This document shows positions 7,016-15,970 of a DNA stretch of 64,000 nt, one piece after another. The translations under genes and the position numbers were made by a program. Within the stretch, counting starts at the first letter, position 1, and every line of letters starts with the position of its first letter. The notes under the pieces are model-generated. The model had not been told where the DNA came from, made no database searches, and saw only the letters and a list, made by a program, of their open reading frames with translations. The DNA is from Burkholderia sp. OK233 (GTDB lineage: Bacteria > Pseudomonadota > Gammaproteobacteria > Burkholderiales > Burkholderiaceae): NCBI RefSeq assembly GCF_900230185.1, contig NZ_OCSR01000001.1, positions 3,782,001-3,846,000 of the forward strand. The letters run 5' to 3'.

Positions 7016-8947
7016 ATGTCGCTTTACACCATTACCGGGGCCCAACTGGCGTTCGGTCACGTCGCGTTGCTCGATCACGCGGATTTCTCTCTCGAAGCGG
7101 GCGAGCGCGTTGGGCTGATCGGCCGTAACGGCGCGGGCAAGTCGTCGCTGCTGAAAATCGTCGCCGATCTGACCAAGCCGGACGACGGCCTCGTCACGCG
7201 CCAACAGGGCCTGACCTCGGTCTACGTGCCGCAGGAGCCGGAGTTCGATACGGACGACACGGTGTTCGAAGCGGTCGCCGCCGGCCTGACTCACGCCCGC
7301 GAGCTGCTGGATCAATACGACGCGGTCGCCAATCAGCTCGCCGACGAGCCGGAAGGCCCGGAGCACGACGCGCTGATGTCGCGCATGAACACGCTGCAAT
7401 CGGAGCTCGATCATTCGGACGCCTGGAACTGGAGCACGCGCGTGGCCACCACGCTGCAGCAGATCGGTCTGAATGGCGAGGCGCGGGTCGGTTCGCTGTC
7501 GGGCGGGATGCAAAAGCGCGTTGCGCTGGCGCGCGCGCTGGTTGTGCAGCCGGACGTGCTGCTGCTCGACGAACCGACCAACCACCTCGACTTCGACGGC
7601 ATCCGCTGGCTCGAGGAACTGCTGGTCTCGCTGCGCGCGGGTCTGCTCTTCATCACCCACGATCGCGCGTTTCTCGACCGTGTCGCCACGCGCATCGTCG
7701 AACTGGATCGCGGGCGTCTGCTGTCGTATCCGGGTAATTTCAGCGCCTACCAGACCAGGAAGGCGCAGCAGCTTGAAGTCGAGCAAGTGGAAGCGGCCAA
7801 GTTCGACAAGCTGCTCGCCCAGGAAGAAGTGTGGATTCGCAAGGGCGTGGAAGCGCGCCGCACGCGCAGCGTCGGCCGTATTGCGCGGCTCGTGGAGATG
7901 CGCAACGAACGCGCCGAACGCCGCAACGTGCTGGGCAACGTGAAGCTCGACGTGGGCCAGGGTGAGAAGTCCGGCAAGATCGTCGCCGAACTGACTGACG
8001 TCACCAAGCGCTACGGTTCGCGTACGGTGGTCGATACCTTCACGGCCACGGTGATGCGCGGCGACAAGATCGGCTTTGTCGGTCCGAACGGTGCGGGCAA
8101 GACCACGTTGCTGAAGATGATCCTCGGCGAGTTGCCGCCGGACGAAGGCACGGTGCGTGTCGGCACCAATCTGCAGGTCGCATACTTCGACCAGATGCGC
8201 GCGCAGCTCGATCTGGACAAGAGCCTGGCCGATACGATCAGCCCGGGTAGCGAGTGGGTCGAAGTCAACGGCCAGAAGAAGCACGTGATGAGCTATCTCG
8301 GTGACTTCCTGTTCGCGCCGGAACGCGCGCGTTCGCCGGTCAAGTCGCTGTCGGGTGGCGAGCGCAATCGCCTGCTGCTGGCGCGTCTGTTCGCGCGGCC
8401 CGCCAACGTGCTGGTGCTCGACGAACCGACCAACGACCTCGACATTCCGACGCTCGAACTGCTCGAAGAACTGCTCACCGAATACGACGGCACCGTGCTG
8501 CTGGTCAGCCACGATCGCGCGTTTCTCGATAACGTCGCAACCTCGGTGATCGCGTCGGAAGGCGGCGGCAAGTGGCGCGAGTACGTCGGCGGCTTTACCG
8601 ATTGGCAGATTCAGCGCGACCGCTCGCAGCAGATGGCGCAGGACGCGCAGAAGGAAGCGGTTAAAGAAGCGGCGGCGAAAGACGGCGGTGCAAGCGGCGC
8701 GGGCCGCAATACGCAGCGCGCGGCCAAGCTGTCGTTCAAGGATCAGCGTGAACTCGAGGCGTTGCCGGCGAAAATTGCCGCGCTCGAAGCCGAGCAGAAA
8801 ACCATCGGCGCCCAACTCGAAGACGGTTCGGTCTTCGCGAAAGACGCTCAGGAAGGCACGCGTCTGACCGCGCGCTACGCCGCGATCGACGAGGAACTGC
8901 TGATCGCGCTGGAACGCTGGGACGAGTTGGAAAACAAGCGCAAGTGA
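7016..8947 (+). CDS. uup: ABC-F ATPase Uup
   Basis: A 643-residue soluble protein with two ABC nucleotide-binding domains and no membrane segment. Domain 1 has Walker A GRNGAGKSS, signature LSGGMQKR and Walker B LLLDEPTNHLD. Domain 2 has GPNGAGKTT, LSGGERNR and LVLDEPTNDLD. The two are joined by the charged linker typical of ABC-F proteins. A C-terminal segment after ~residue 560 (LSFKDQRELEALPAKI onward) forms the coiled-coil DNA-binding tail that defines Uup within the family. Uup proteins act on ribosomes and affect precise excision of transposons and branched DNA. It starts at ATG 7016 with a weak ribosome binding site. A 627-codon open frame on the opposite strand is a shadow of this gene. 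Confidence 0.93.
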   Translation: MSLYTITGAQLAFGHVALLDHADFSLEAGERVGLIGRNGAGKSSLLKIVADLTKPDDGLVTRQQGLTSVYVPQEPEFDTDDTVFEAVAAGLTHARELLDQYDAVANQLADEPEGPEHDALMSRMNTLQSELDHSDAWNWSTRVATTLQQIGLNGEARVGSLSGGMQKRVALARALVVQPDVLLLDEPTNHLDFDGIRWLEELLVSLRAGLLFITHDRAFLDRVATRIVELDRGRLLSYPGNFSAYQTRKAQQLEVEQVEAAKFDKLLAQEEVWIRKGVEARRTRSVGRIARLVEMRNERAERRNVLGNVKLDVGQGEKSGKIVAELTDVTKRYGSRTVVDTFTATVMRGDKIGFVGPNGAGKTTLLKMILGELPPDEGTVRVGTNLQVAYFDQMRAQLDLDKSLADTISPGSEWVEVNGQKKHVMSYLGDFLFAPERARSPVKSLSGGERNRLLLARLFARPANVLVLDEPTNDLDIPTLELLEELLTEYDGTVLLVSHDRAFLDNVATSVIASEGGGKWREYVGGFTDWQIQRDRSQQMAQDAQKEAVKEAAAKDGGASGAGRNTQRAAKLSFKDQRELEALPAKIAALEAEQKTIGAQLEDGSVFAKDAQEGTRLTARYAAIDEELLIALERWDELENKRK

Positions 8948-9397
8948 TACGCGGGGGCGGCGCGATCCGAGGTTGCGCCGATTTCATGCCGCGGTAGGGG
9001 GCCGGGGCTGCGCAGCGGTCCCGCCGCAGTTTTTTCACGGTCCCGTAGCGGTCTTTTCTCGGTCGCATAATTGGCCGCGCCCGAGCGCTGCCCCTTATCC
9101 AAACGGCCAATCCTGCAGGTCGTGAATTGCCCCCTGTATCGAAATCAGTAAAATACCCCGCGAACAGGCTTCCCCCGGCGTTCGCACCGGCAGGCCGTTG
9201 CCGGGCTGTAGAGCCCGCATCGAGCCGCCGTCGAGCGCGCCCATGGGAAGCCAGGCGATAAAACAAGGTGCCCGCACTGCGGGCACCCCACCTAACCCCA
9301 TTGTTTCGTTTCGCTTTTTTTGAAAACTCAACGCATTGTCCACGGACCTGTCCACAGGACCTGTGGACAACGATGAACCGACGCACCCGAGTCAACC
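8948..9397. other. Intergenic region uup-parE
   Basis: The 450 bases hold no credible gene. A hairpin GGTGCCCG (9267-9274) / CGGGCACC (9280-9287) may terminate transcription; only its minus-strand side is followed by T-rich DNA. The last 60 bases contain the DnaA-box-like cluster described separately. Confidence 0.5.
9336..9370. promoter_or_regulatory. DnaA-box-like cluster and palindrome upstream of parE
   Basis: Three 9-mers close to the DnaA consensus TTATNCACA lie within 35 bp: TTGTCCACG (9336-9344), CTGTCCACA (9348-9356), and TTGTCCACA on the minus strand (9362-9370). The last two form a perfect inverted repeat with 10-bp arms TGTCCACAGG / CCTGTGGACA around one base. The cluster ends 27 bases before the parE ATG. 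Confidence 0.45.
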
Positions 9398-11383
9398 ATG
9401 TCTACGAAAAAGCCAAACGCCGCGTATAGCGAAGCGTCGATCAAGGTGTTGAAGGGCCTGGAGCCGGTCAAGCAACGGCCCGGGATGTACACCCGCACCG
9501 AAAATCCGCTGCACATCATTCAGGAAGTCATCGACAACGCGTCGGACGAGGCCCTTGGCGGCTACGGCCGGCAAATCACGGTCACGCTGCACACGGACCA
9601 TTCGGTCTCGGTCGAAGACGACGGCCGCGGCATTCCGTTCGGCCTGCATCCGGACGAAGGCGTGCCGGTCGTCGAGATCGTTTTCACGCGCCTGCACGCG
9701 GGCGGCAAGTTCGATAAAGCCGCCGGCGGCGCCTACACGTTCTCGGGCGGCCTGCACGGCGTCGGCGTGTCGGTCACCAATGCGCTGTCCACTCGTCTCG
9801 ACGTCACCGTATGGCGCGACGGCAAAATCGCCGAGCTGAGTTTTGCCAACGGCGACGTCGCCAGGCAGCTTGAAGTCCGTCCCGCGACCAAAGGCGACAA
9901 GAAGTCCGGTACGCGCGTCACCGCGTGGGCCAATCCGAAGTACTTCGATTCGCCGAACCTGCCGCTCGGCGAATTGCAACGTCTGCTGCGCTCGAAAGCG
10001 GTGCTGTTGCCGGGCGTCGAAGTCACGCTGATCAATGAGAAGACCGGCGAAACGCAAACCTGGAAATACGAAGACGGTTTGCGCGGCTATCTGCTCGAAG
10101 GCATGAACGGCAGCGATCTGCTGATCCCGCTGTTCGAAGGCGAGCGCTTTGTTGAAAACTCGCGCGCCAGCGAAGAGACGTTTGCTGAAGGTGAGGGCGC
10201 CACGTGGGTCGTTGCGTGGAGCGAAGAAGGCACGCTCATGCGCGAGTCGTATGTCAATCTGATTCCGACGCCTGCGGGCGGCACGCACGAATCCGGTTTG
10301 CGCGACGGTCTATTCCAGGCGGTGAAGAGTTTTGTCGAGTTGCATAACCTGCAGCCGAAGGGCGTGAAGCTGCTGGCGGAAGACGTGTTCGCGCGCGTGT
10401 CGTTCGTGCTGTCGGCGAAGGTGCTCGATCCGCAATTCCAAGGGCAGATCAAGGAGCGCCTGAATAGCCGTGACGCGGTGAAGCTGGTGTCGTCGTTCTC
10501 GCGGCCGGCTTTGGAGTTGTGGCTGAATCAGCACGTCGAGCTTGGCAAGAAACTCGCGGACCTCGTCATCAAGCAGGCCCAGGCACGTACGCGCGCCGGC
10601 CAGAAGGTCGAGAAGCGCAAGAGCTCGGGTGTAGCCGTTCTGCCGGGCAAGCTGACCGATTGCGAATCGACGGAAATCGGCCGCAACGAACTGTTCCTCG
10701 TCGAGGGTGACTCGGCGGGCGGTTCGGCGAAAATGGGCCGCGACAAGGAATACCAGGCGATCCTGCCGCTGCGCGGCAAGGTGCTGAACACGTGGGAAAC
10801 CGAGCGCGACCGCCTGTTCGCCAACAACGAAGTGCACGACATTTCGGTGGCGATCGGCGTCGATCCGCACAGCCCGGACGACAAGGTCGATCTGTCGAAT
10901 CTGCGTTACGGCAAGATCTGTATCTTGTCGGACGCTGACGTCGACGGTTCGCACATCCAGGTGTTGCTGCTCACGCTGTTCTTCAAGCATTTCCCGCAGC
11001 TGATCGAGCGTGGGCACGTGTGCGTGGCCCGTCCGCCGCTGTTCCGGGTCGATGCGCCCGCACGCGGCAAGAAGCCGGCGCAGAAGCTCTACGCGCTCGA
11101 CGAAGGCGAGCTCGAAGCGATTCTCGACAAGCTGCGCAAAGACGGCGTACGCGATACGCAATGGTCCATCAGCCGTTTCAAAGGCTTGGGCGAAATGAGC
11201 GCGGAGCAGCTGTGGGACACCACGATGAACCCCGACACGCGGCGACTGACGCCGGTGGCGCTCGGCGAACTCGACTATGACGCCACGGTGGCGCGTATGA
11301 CGATGCTGATGGGCAAGGGTGAAGCGGCGTCGCGGCGCAGCTGGCTGGAAGAAAAGGGCAACGAAGTAGAAGCGGATATCTGA
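9398..11383 (+). CDS. parE: DNA topoisomerase IV subunit B
   Basis: A 661-residue ATPase subunit of topoisomerase IV, which decatenates daughter chromosomes. The GHKL ATPase motifs are intact: EVIDNASDEALGG, DDGRGIPFG and the lid GGLHGVGVSVTNALS. The TOPRIM domain has LVEGDSAGGSA and SDADVDGSHI for magnesium binding and cleavage. The protein ends shortly after the PDTRRLTPV region, matching ParE rather than the longer GyrB. It starts at ATG 9398 without a strong Shine-Dalgarno. It is followed 67 bases later by parC, with which it is probably co-transcribed. Confidence 0.95.
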   Translation: MSTKKPNAAYSEASIKVLKGLEPVKQRPGMYTRTENPLHIIQEVIDNASDEALGGYGRQITVTLHTDHSVSVEDDGRGIPFGLHPDEGVPVVEIVFTRLHAGGKFDKAAGGAYTFSGGLHGVGVSVTNALSTRLDVTVWRDGKIAELSFANGDVARQLEVRPATKGDKKSGTRVTAWANPKYFDSPNLPLGELQRLLRSKAVLLPGVEVTLINEKTGETQTWKYEDGLRGYLLEGMNGSDLLIPLFEGERFVENSRASEETFAEGEGATWVVAWSEEGTLMRESYVNLIPTPAGGTHESGLRDGLFQAVKSFVELHNLQPKGVKLLAEDVFARVSFVLSAKVLDPQFQGQIKERLNSRDAVKLVSSFSRPALELWLNQHVELGKKLADLVIKQAQARTRAGQKVEKRKSSGVAVLPGKLTDCESTEIGRNELFLVEGDSAGGSAKMGRDKEYQAILPLRGKVLNTWETERDRLFANNEVHDISVAIGVDPHSPDDKVDLSNLRYGKICILSDADVDGSHIQVLLLTLFFKHFPQLIERGHVCVARPPLFRVDAPARGKKPAQKLYALDEGELEAILDKLRKDGVRDTQWSISRFKGLGEMSAEQLWDTTMNPDTRRLTPVALGELDYDATVARMTMLMGKGEAASRRSWLEEKGNEVEADI

Positions 11384-11450
11384 GCGAGCGTTCGTAACAA
11401 CGCTCTGTCTTCGCACAGAACTTCACGCCAAACACGGATACGGAATCTAG

Positions 11451-13775
11451 ATGGACGACGATAACACTCTCGACCTTTTCACCGAACCGCCGCCTCCGGA
11501 AGGCGACTTCCTGACGCTCGGCAACTATGCGGAGCGCCAGTACCTCGACTATGCGGTGAGCGTGGTCAAGGGGCGCGCGCTGCCTGACGTATGCGACGGC
11601 CAGAAGCCGGTGCAGCGCCGCATCCTGTTCGCCATGAACGACATGGGCCTCGGCGACAACGCCAAGCCCGTCAAGTCGGCGCGCGTGGTCGGCGACGTGC
11701 TGGGTAAGTACCACCCGCACGGCGACCAGTCGGCGTATGACGCGTTGGTGCGTCTCGCGCAAGATTTTTCGATGCGCTATCCGCTGATCGACGGCCAGGG
11801 CAACTTCGGTTCGCGCGACGGCGACGGCGCGGCGGCCATGCGGTACACCGAAGCGCGCCTGACGCCGATCGCGAAGCTCCTGCTCGACGAGATCGACCAG
11901 GGCACGGTCGACTTCATGAAGAACTACGACGGCGAATTCGAAGAGCCGAGGCTGTTGCCCGCGCGCTTGCCGTTCGTATTGCTGAACGGCGCATCCGGCA
12001 TTGCGGTGGGGCTGGCCACGGAAATTCCGTCGCACAATCTGCGCGAAGTCGCAGCGGCTGCGGTGGCAATGATCCGTAATCCGAAGATCGAGCACGCCGA
12101 GTTGATGCAACACATCGCCGGGCCGGACTTCCCGGGCGGCGGCCAGATCATTTCGAGCGACGCCGAGATTTCCGCCGCCTACGAAACCGGCCGCGGCAGC
12201 CTGAAGGTGCGCGCCCGCTGGAAGATCGAAGAGCTCGCGCGCGGCCAGTGGCAACTCGTGATCACCGAACTGCCGCCGAACACGGCCGCGCAGAAGGTGC
12301 TCGAAGAAATCGAAGAGCAGACCAACCCGAAGATCAAACTCGGCAAGAAGGCGCTCACGCCAGAACAGCTGCAGACCAAGCAGACCATGCTCGCGCTGCT
12401 CGACGCCGTGCGCGACGAGTCGGGCCGGGACGCACCGGTGCGTCTCGTGTTCGAGCCGAAGTCGAGCCGCATCGACCAGACCGATTTCGTCAACACGTTG
12501 CTCGCCCATACGAGCCTCGAATCGAACGCGTCGCTCAATATGGTGATGGTGGGCGGCGATGGCCGGCCGCGTCAGAAGGGCTTGAGCGAAATCATCCACG
12601 AGTGGATCGCGTTCCGCTTCGCGACGGTCACGCGCCGCACGCGTCATCGGTTGAGCAAGGTCGACGACCGGATTCATATCCTCGAAGGCCGGATGATCGT
12701 CTTTTTGAATATCGACGAAGTTATCCGTATCATCCGCGAATCGGATGAGCCGAAGGTCGCGTTGATGGCGGCATTCGGCTTGTCGGACCGCCAGACCGAA
12801 GACATTCTCGAAATCCGCCTGCGTCAGTTGGCACGTCTCGAGAAGATCAAGATCGAGAAGGAGCTGTCCGAACTGCGCGACGAGAAGGCCAAGCTCGAAG
12901 AACTGCTCGGCAGCGAATCTGCGATGAAGCGTCTGCTCATCAAGGAAATCGAAGGCGACGCGAAGCAATACGGCGACGAGCGCCGCACGCTGATCCAGCA
13001 GGAAAAGCGCGCCACGTTCGAAGCGCGCGTGGTCGACGAACCGGTTACGGTGGTGGTGTCGCAGAAGGGCTGGGTCCGTGCGCTGAAGGGCCACGGTCTG
13101 GATGTGGCCGGCTTCACGTTCAAGGCCGGCGACGGGCTCTACGCTGCGTTCCAGTGCCGCACGCCGGATACGCTGGTTGCGTGGGGCAGCAATGGCCGCG
13201 TCTATTCGGTGGCGGTTGCGATGCTGCCGGGCGGGCGAGGTGACGGCGTGCCGGTCACGTCGCTGATTGAACTCGAGTCGGGCAGCCACCTGATGCATTA
13301 CTACGCGGCGTCCGCGGATCAGGCATTGCTGCTTGCGTCGAGTAACGGCTTCGGTTTTGTCGCCAAGGTCGGCGATATGGTGAGCCGCGTGAAGGCCGGC
13401 AAGTCGTTCATGACGATCGACGCGGGCGCCGCGCCGCTCGCACCGATGCCGATGCTGCCGGATGCGACGCACATCGCGTGTCTATCGTCGGGTGGGCGCT
13501 TGCTGGTGTTCGGCCTCGACGAAATGAAGACGCTCTCGGGCGGCGGACGCGGCGTCACGCTGATGGCGCTCGACGACAACGAAACGCTGGTGCAGGCGCT
13601 GTCCATCAACAAGGCGGGCGTGGTGCTGATCGGCACGCGTCGCGGTGGCCGTGTCGACGAAGAGAAACTGAGCGGCGCCACGCTCACGCCGCATATCGGT
13701 AAGCGGGCGCGCAAGGGGCGTGCGCCTGAGAGCAAGATGAAGCTCGACGGTATGCGTCCGGTGCTCGCTGCTTAG
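11451..13775 (+). CDS. parC: DNA topoisomerase IV subunit A
   Basis: A 774-residue cleavage subunit. The catalytic Tyr is in AAMRYTEARLTPIA. The quinolone-determining region reads HPHGDQSAYDAL, so the position equal to E. coli Ser80 is Gln and that equal to Glu84 is Asp. The coiled-coil domain (EDILEIRLRQLARLEK and following) and a C-terminal beta-propeller-like DNA-wrapping domain are present. The propeller lacks the canonical GyrA-box, supporting ParC over GyrA. It forms an A2B2 enzyme with ParE, encoded just upstream. Confidence 0.95.
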   Translation: MDDDNTLDLFTEPPPPEGDFLTLGNYAERQYLDYAVSVVKGRALPDVCDGQKPVQRRILFAMNDMGLGDNAKPVKSARVVGDVLGKYHPHGDQSAYDALVRLAQDFSMRYPLIDGQGNFGSRDGDGAAAMRYTEARLTPIAKLLLDEIDQGTVDFMKNYDGEFEEPRLLPARLPFVLLNGASGIAVGLATEIPSHNLREVAAAAVAMIRNPKIEHAELMQHIAGPDFPGGGQIISSDAEISAAYETGRGSLKVRARWKIEELARGQWQLVITELPPNTAAQKVLEEIEEQTNPKIKLGKKALTPEQLQTKQTMLALLDAVRDESGRDAPVRLVFEPKSSRIDQTDFVNTLLAHTSLESNASLNMVMVGGDGRPRQKGLSEIIHEWIAFRFATVTRRTRHRLSKVDDRIHILEGRMIVFLNIDEVIRIIRESDEPKVALMAAFGLSDRQTEDILEIRLRQLARLEKIKIEKELSELRDEKAKLEELLGSESAMKRLLIKEIEGDAKQYGDERRTLIQQEKRATFEARVVDEPVTVVVSQKGWVRALKGHGLDVAGFTFKAGDGLYAAFQCRTPDTLVAWGSNGRVYSVAVAMLPGGRGDGVPVTSLIELESGSHLMHYYAASADQALLLASSNGFGFVAKVGDMVSRVKAGKSFMTIDAGAAPLAPMPMLPDATHIACLSSGGRLLVFGLDEMKTLSGGGRGVTLMALDDNETLVQALSINKAGVVLIGTRRGGRVDEEKLSGATLTPHIGKRARKGRAPESKMKLDGMRPVLAA

Positions 13776-13823
13776 TCGTTGTTAGTAGCGAGTAGATGGA
13801 AGCAGGGTAGAGCGAGGCATGAA

Positions 13824-13882
13824 CGCGGCGTGTGCTTTAAAGCGCAAACAGCAACAACGCGCACCTTGAAGCACACGCCGCG
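13824..13882. repeat. Long inverted repeat downstream of parC
   Basis: Perfect 14-bp arms CGCGGCGTGTGCTT (13824-13837) and AAGCACACGCCGCG (13869-13882) enclose 31 bases. The right arm is followed by CGCAGCAAAAA, not a T-run. It could be a structured 3' end of the parEC transcript or a protein-binding site. Confidence 0.5.
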
Positions 13883-14068
13883 CGCAGCAAAAATCCGGGG
13901 TGCAGCACCGTCGCGGTCTCGGGCGCGCTGCAATAACAACTACAAAGAATGTTAAGACGCTGCCAGTACATGGAACTGCACGCATAGCGCGCGGTCGAAT
14001 GCGCTCAATAGCCGCTACAAATATCATTCGTCATAAGCGGCGTGGCGTCATCGGGAGAGGAAAACAAA

Positions 14069-14527
14069 ATGAACAAAGCTATCGAACTCGCACTCTTTTT
14101 GCATCTGCTCGCAGTCGCCGTGTGGGTGGGTGGGATGGTGTTCGCGCATTTCTGTCTGCGCCCGGCCATTGCCGATCTTTCGCCCCAACTGCGCTTGCCT
14201 TTGTGGGAATCGGTGTTCAGCCGCTTCTTCAACTGGGTCGCCGCAGCCGTGCTGGTGATTCTCCTCACCGGCGGCTTCCTGCTGATGCAATTTGGCGGCG
14301 GTCACGCCACGTGGCCGTTGCATGCCATGGCCGGCCTCGGCATCGTGATGATGCTGATCTTCGGGCACATTCGTTTCGCCGTGTTCCCGCGCATTCGCCG
14401 TGCGGTGCAGGCGCAGAAGTGGCCGGACGGCGCGCAGGCGGTCGGCACGATCCGGCGTCTGGTGCTGGTGAATATCGTGCTGGGCGTGGTGACGATCGGC
14501 GTTGCTGTGCTGTCGCGCGGGTTCTGA
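14069..14527 (+). CDS. CopD-family integral membrane protein
   Basis: 152 residues from ATG 14069 with an upstream GGGAGAGG; a GTG at 14042 is in frame but less likely. Four hydrophobic helices are visible: LFLHLLAVAVWVGGMVFA, the NWVAAAVLVILLTGGFLL segment, an ATWPLHAMAGLGIVMMLIF segment, and LVLVNIVLGVVTIGVAV. The HLLAVAVWVGG motif in the first helix is typical of CopD/heme-copper-associated membrane proteins. The substrate is unknown; a link to copper handling is by family only. It is a single gene convergent with the ChrA-type gene. Confidence 0.8.
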   Translation: MNKAIELALFLHLLAVAVWVGGMVFAHFCLRPAIADLSPQLRLPLWESVFSRFFNWVAAAVLVILLTGGFLLMQFGGGHATWPLHAMAGLGIVMMLIFGHIRFAVFPRIRRAVQAQKWPDGAQAVGTIRRLVLVNIVLGVVTIGVAVLSRGF

Positions 14528-14541
14528 CGCCCGGGGCCCGC

Positions 14542-15750
14542 CTACTGCATGGCGCCGTAGGCAAGCCACAACCCGCACACGACCGCCACGGTCCCGTACA
14601 CCACATACACCGGCACCTTGAGCTTCGCGAAGCACATGCCGGAGAACAGCGCCGTCACCAGATACTCGGGTTTGAACGGCACATGCCCCGCGATGCGCAG
14701 CACGGCCACCGCCAGGAACGCGGTGGTGACCGCGCGCAAGATCCGCATGCCGTGCTCGAAACGCGGATTGGCCTTCAACTGATGCAGATGACGCTGCGCG
14801 AGCACGACGAGGCAGCCGGACGGCACAAAGAGCGCGAGCGTAGCAATCAGCGCGCCTGCCCAGCCATCCACGAGATAGCCGAAGAACGGCACCACATTCA
14901 ACAGCGGACCCGGCGACAACGGGGAGAGCGAAAACGCCAAGGTGAAGTCGTTATCCGACACGCCGATCGCCGGCGTAACGAACAATGTCTTAAGTACCGG
15001 CAACGCCGAGAAGCCGCCACCGAACAAGGTCATGCCCGCACCGGCCAGCCGCGGCCATAGCAACGCCAGTTCATAGCGATGCGGTAGCGGCAGGGCGAAC
15101 AACACCAGCAATACGCTCAATGCGGCCAGTATCTGCCAGTCGCTGCGACCGATCGACACCACGATGCGAGTATTGCGAACCGGACTGACGAACCAACCGG
15201 TGCCGAAGGCTGCGCCGAGCATCACCACATAGGCCGCGGGACTGCGTGCATAGAAAAGCGCCACGCAACCAATCGCCGCCGCGATCCATTCGAGCTTGCC
15301 GCGTATCAGCGCGCGCGTCTGTTTGTACCAGGTGATCGCGATCAGCGTGGCCAGCACTACGCTGAAGTGATTGAGCAGGGTTTGGGAAGCGGCGGCGCGC
15401 ACGAGCGGCGTGCGATAGAAGATCGCGAATAGCGTCATCAGCATGAAAAACGGCAGCACGCTCGCGACGCCCGCCACCCAGGCGCCGGCGCGTCCACGCA
15501 GCGCATGTCCCAGTTGCACGGCGACATTGCAGCCCACCGGTCCGGGCACCATCCAGGCAAGCGCGATCAGATCGGAAAAGGCCACGCGCGAGAGCCGTCC
15601 CTCGCGTTCCACGTAGTGGTTTTCGAGTTGCGCCATCAGCGCGAGACCGCCCCACGACAGCGCCGACAGGCCGAACACGACCCGGAACAACGTCCATAGT
15701 GGTTCCCGTTTTCCACGCCTGGCGGCATTCTGGCTCGTGATCGACTGCAT
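14542..15750 (-). CDS. chrA: ChrA-type chromate/ion transporter
   Basis: 402 residues, with some 10-12 hydrophobic segments in two homologous halves, as in the long CHR family. Half 1 contains FGLSALSWGGLALM and AWMVPGPVGCNVAVQLGHALRGRAGAW; half 2 contains GAGMTLFGGGFSALP and SLSPGPLLNVVPFFGYL. The PGP motifs are those seen in chromate efflux proteins. ChrA exports chromate using the proton gradient, but many chromosomal members have unproven substrates. No ChrB regulator is adjacent. It starts at ATG 15750 and converges with the CopD-like gene 14 bases away. Confidence 0.82.
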   Translation of the reverse strand: MQSITSQNAARRGKREPLWTLFRVVFGLSALSWGGLALMAQLENHYVEREGRLSRVAFSDLIALAWMVPGPVGCNVAVQLGHALRGRAGAWVAGVASVLPFFMLMTLFAIFYRTPLVRAAASQTLLNHFSVVLATLIAITWYKQTRALIRGKLEWIAAAIGCVALFYARSPAAYVVMLGAAFGTGWFVSPVRNTRIVVSIGRSDWQILAALSVLLVLFALPLPHRYELALLWPRLAGAGMTLFGGGFSALPVLKTLFVTPAIGVSDNDFTLAFSLSPLSPGPLLNVVPFFGYLVDGWAGALIATLALFVPSGCLVVLAQRHLHQLKANPRFEHGMRILRAVTTAFLAVAVLRIAGHVPFKPEYLVTALFSGMCFAKLKVPVYVVYGTVAVVCGLWLAYGAMQ

Positions 15751-15970
15751 GGCGACGCGGGCCCCCGCACGCGGGCGGCCCGCCCTCTGAGATCATTGTT
15801 GTGTGTGTATTGGCGCGGCCCGCAGACGGCATCGCGCTGTGGCGCAGTACAGCGTGAATGTAGCCGGTTTTGCGATGCAGCGGTTGGATAAGCGCGGGCG
15901 TGCCGCACCTACGCTTATAGGCTGCAGGCGGTGGCGCGCTTGTGCGTGACAGGCGCGCCACCGCTGGGCC

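Noticed and set aside
6932..8815. A 627-codon open frame on the minus strand across uup
   Set aside because: It is an antisense shadow: GC-rich codon use in uup keeps the opposite frame open. The product is Arg/Gln/His-rich with no known motif, while uup has all ABC-F motifs.
11178..13472. A 764-codon minus-strand open frame across parC
   Set aside because: Same antisense effect; parC itself is complete and recognisable.
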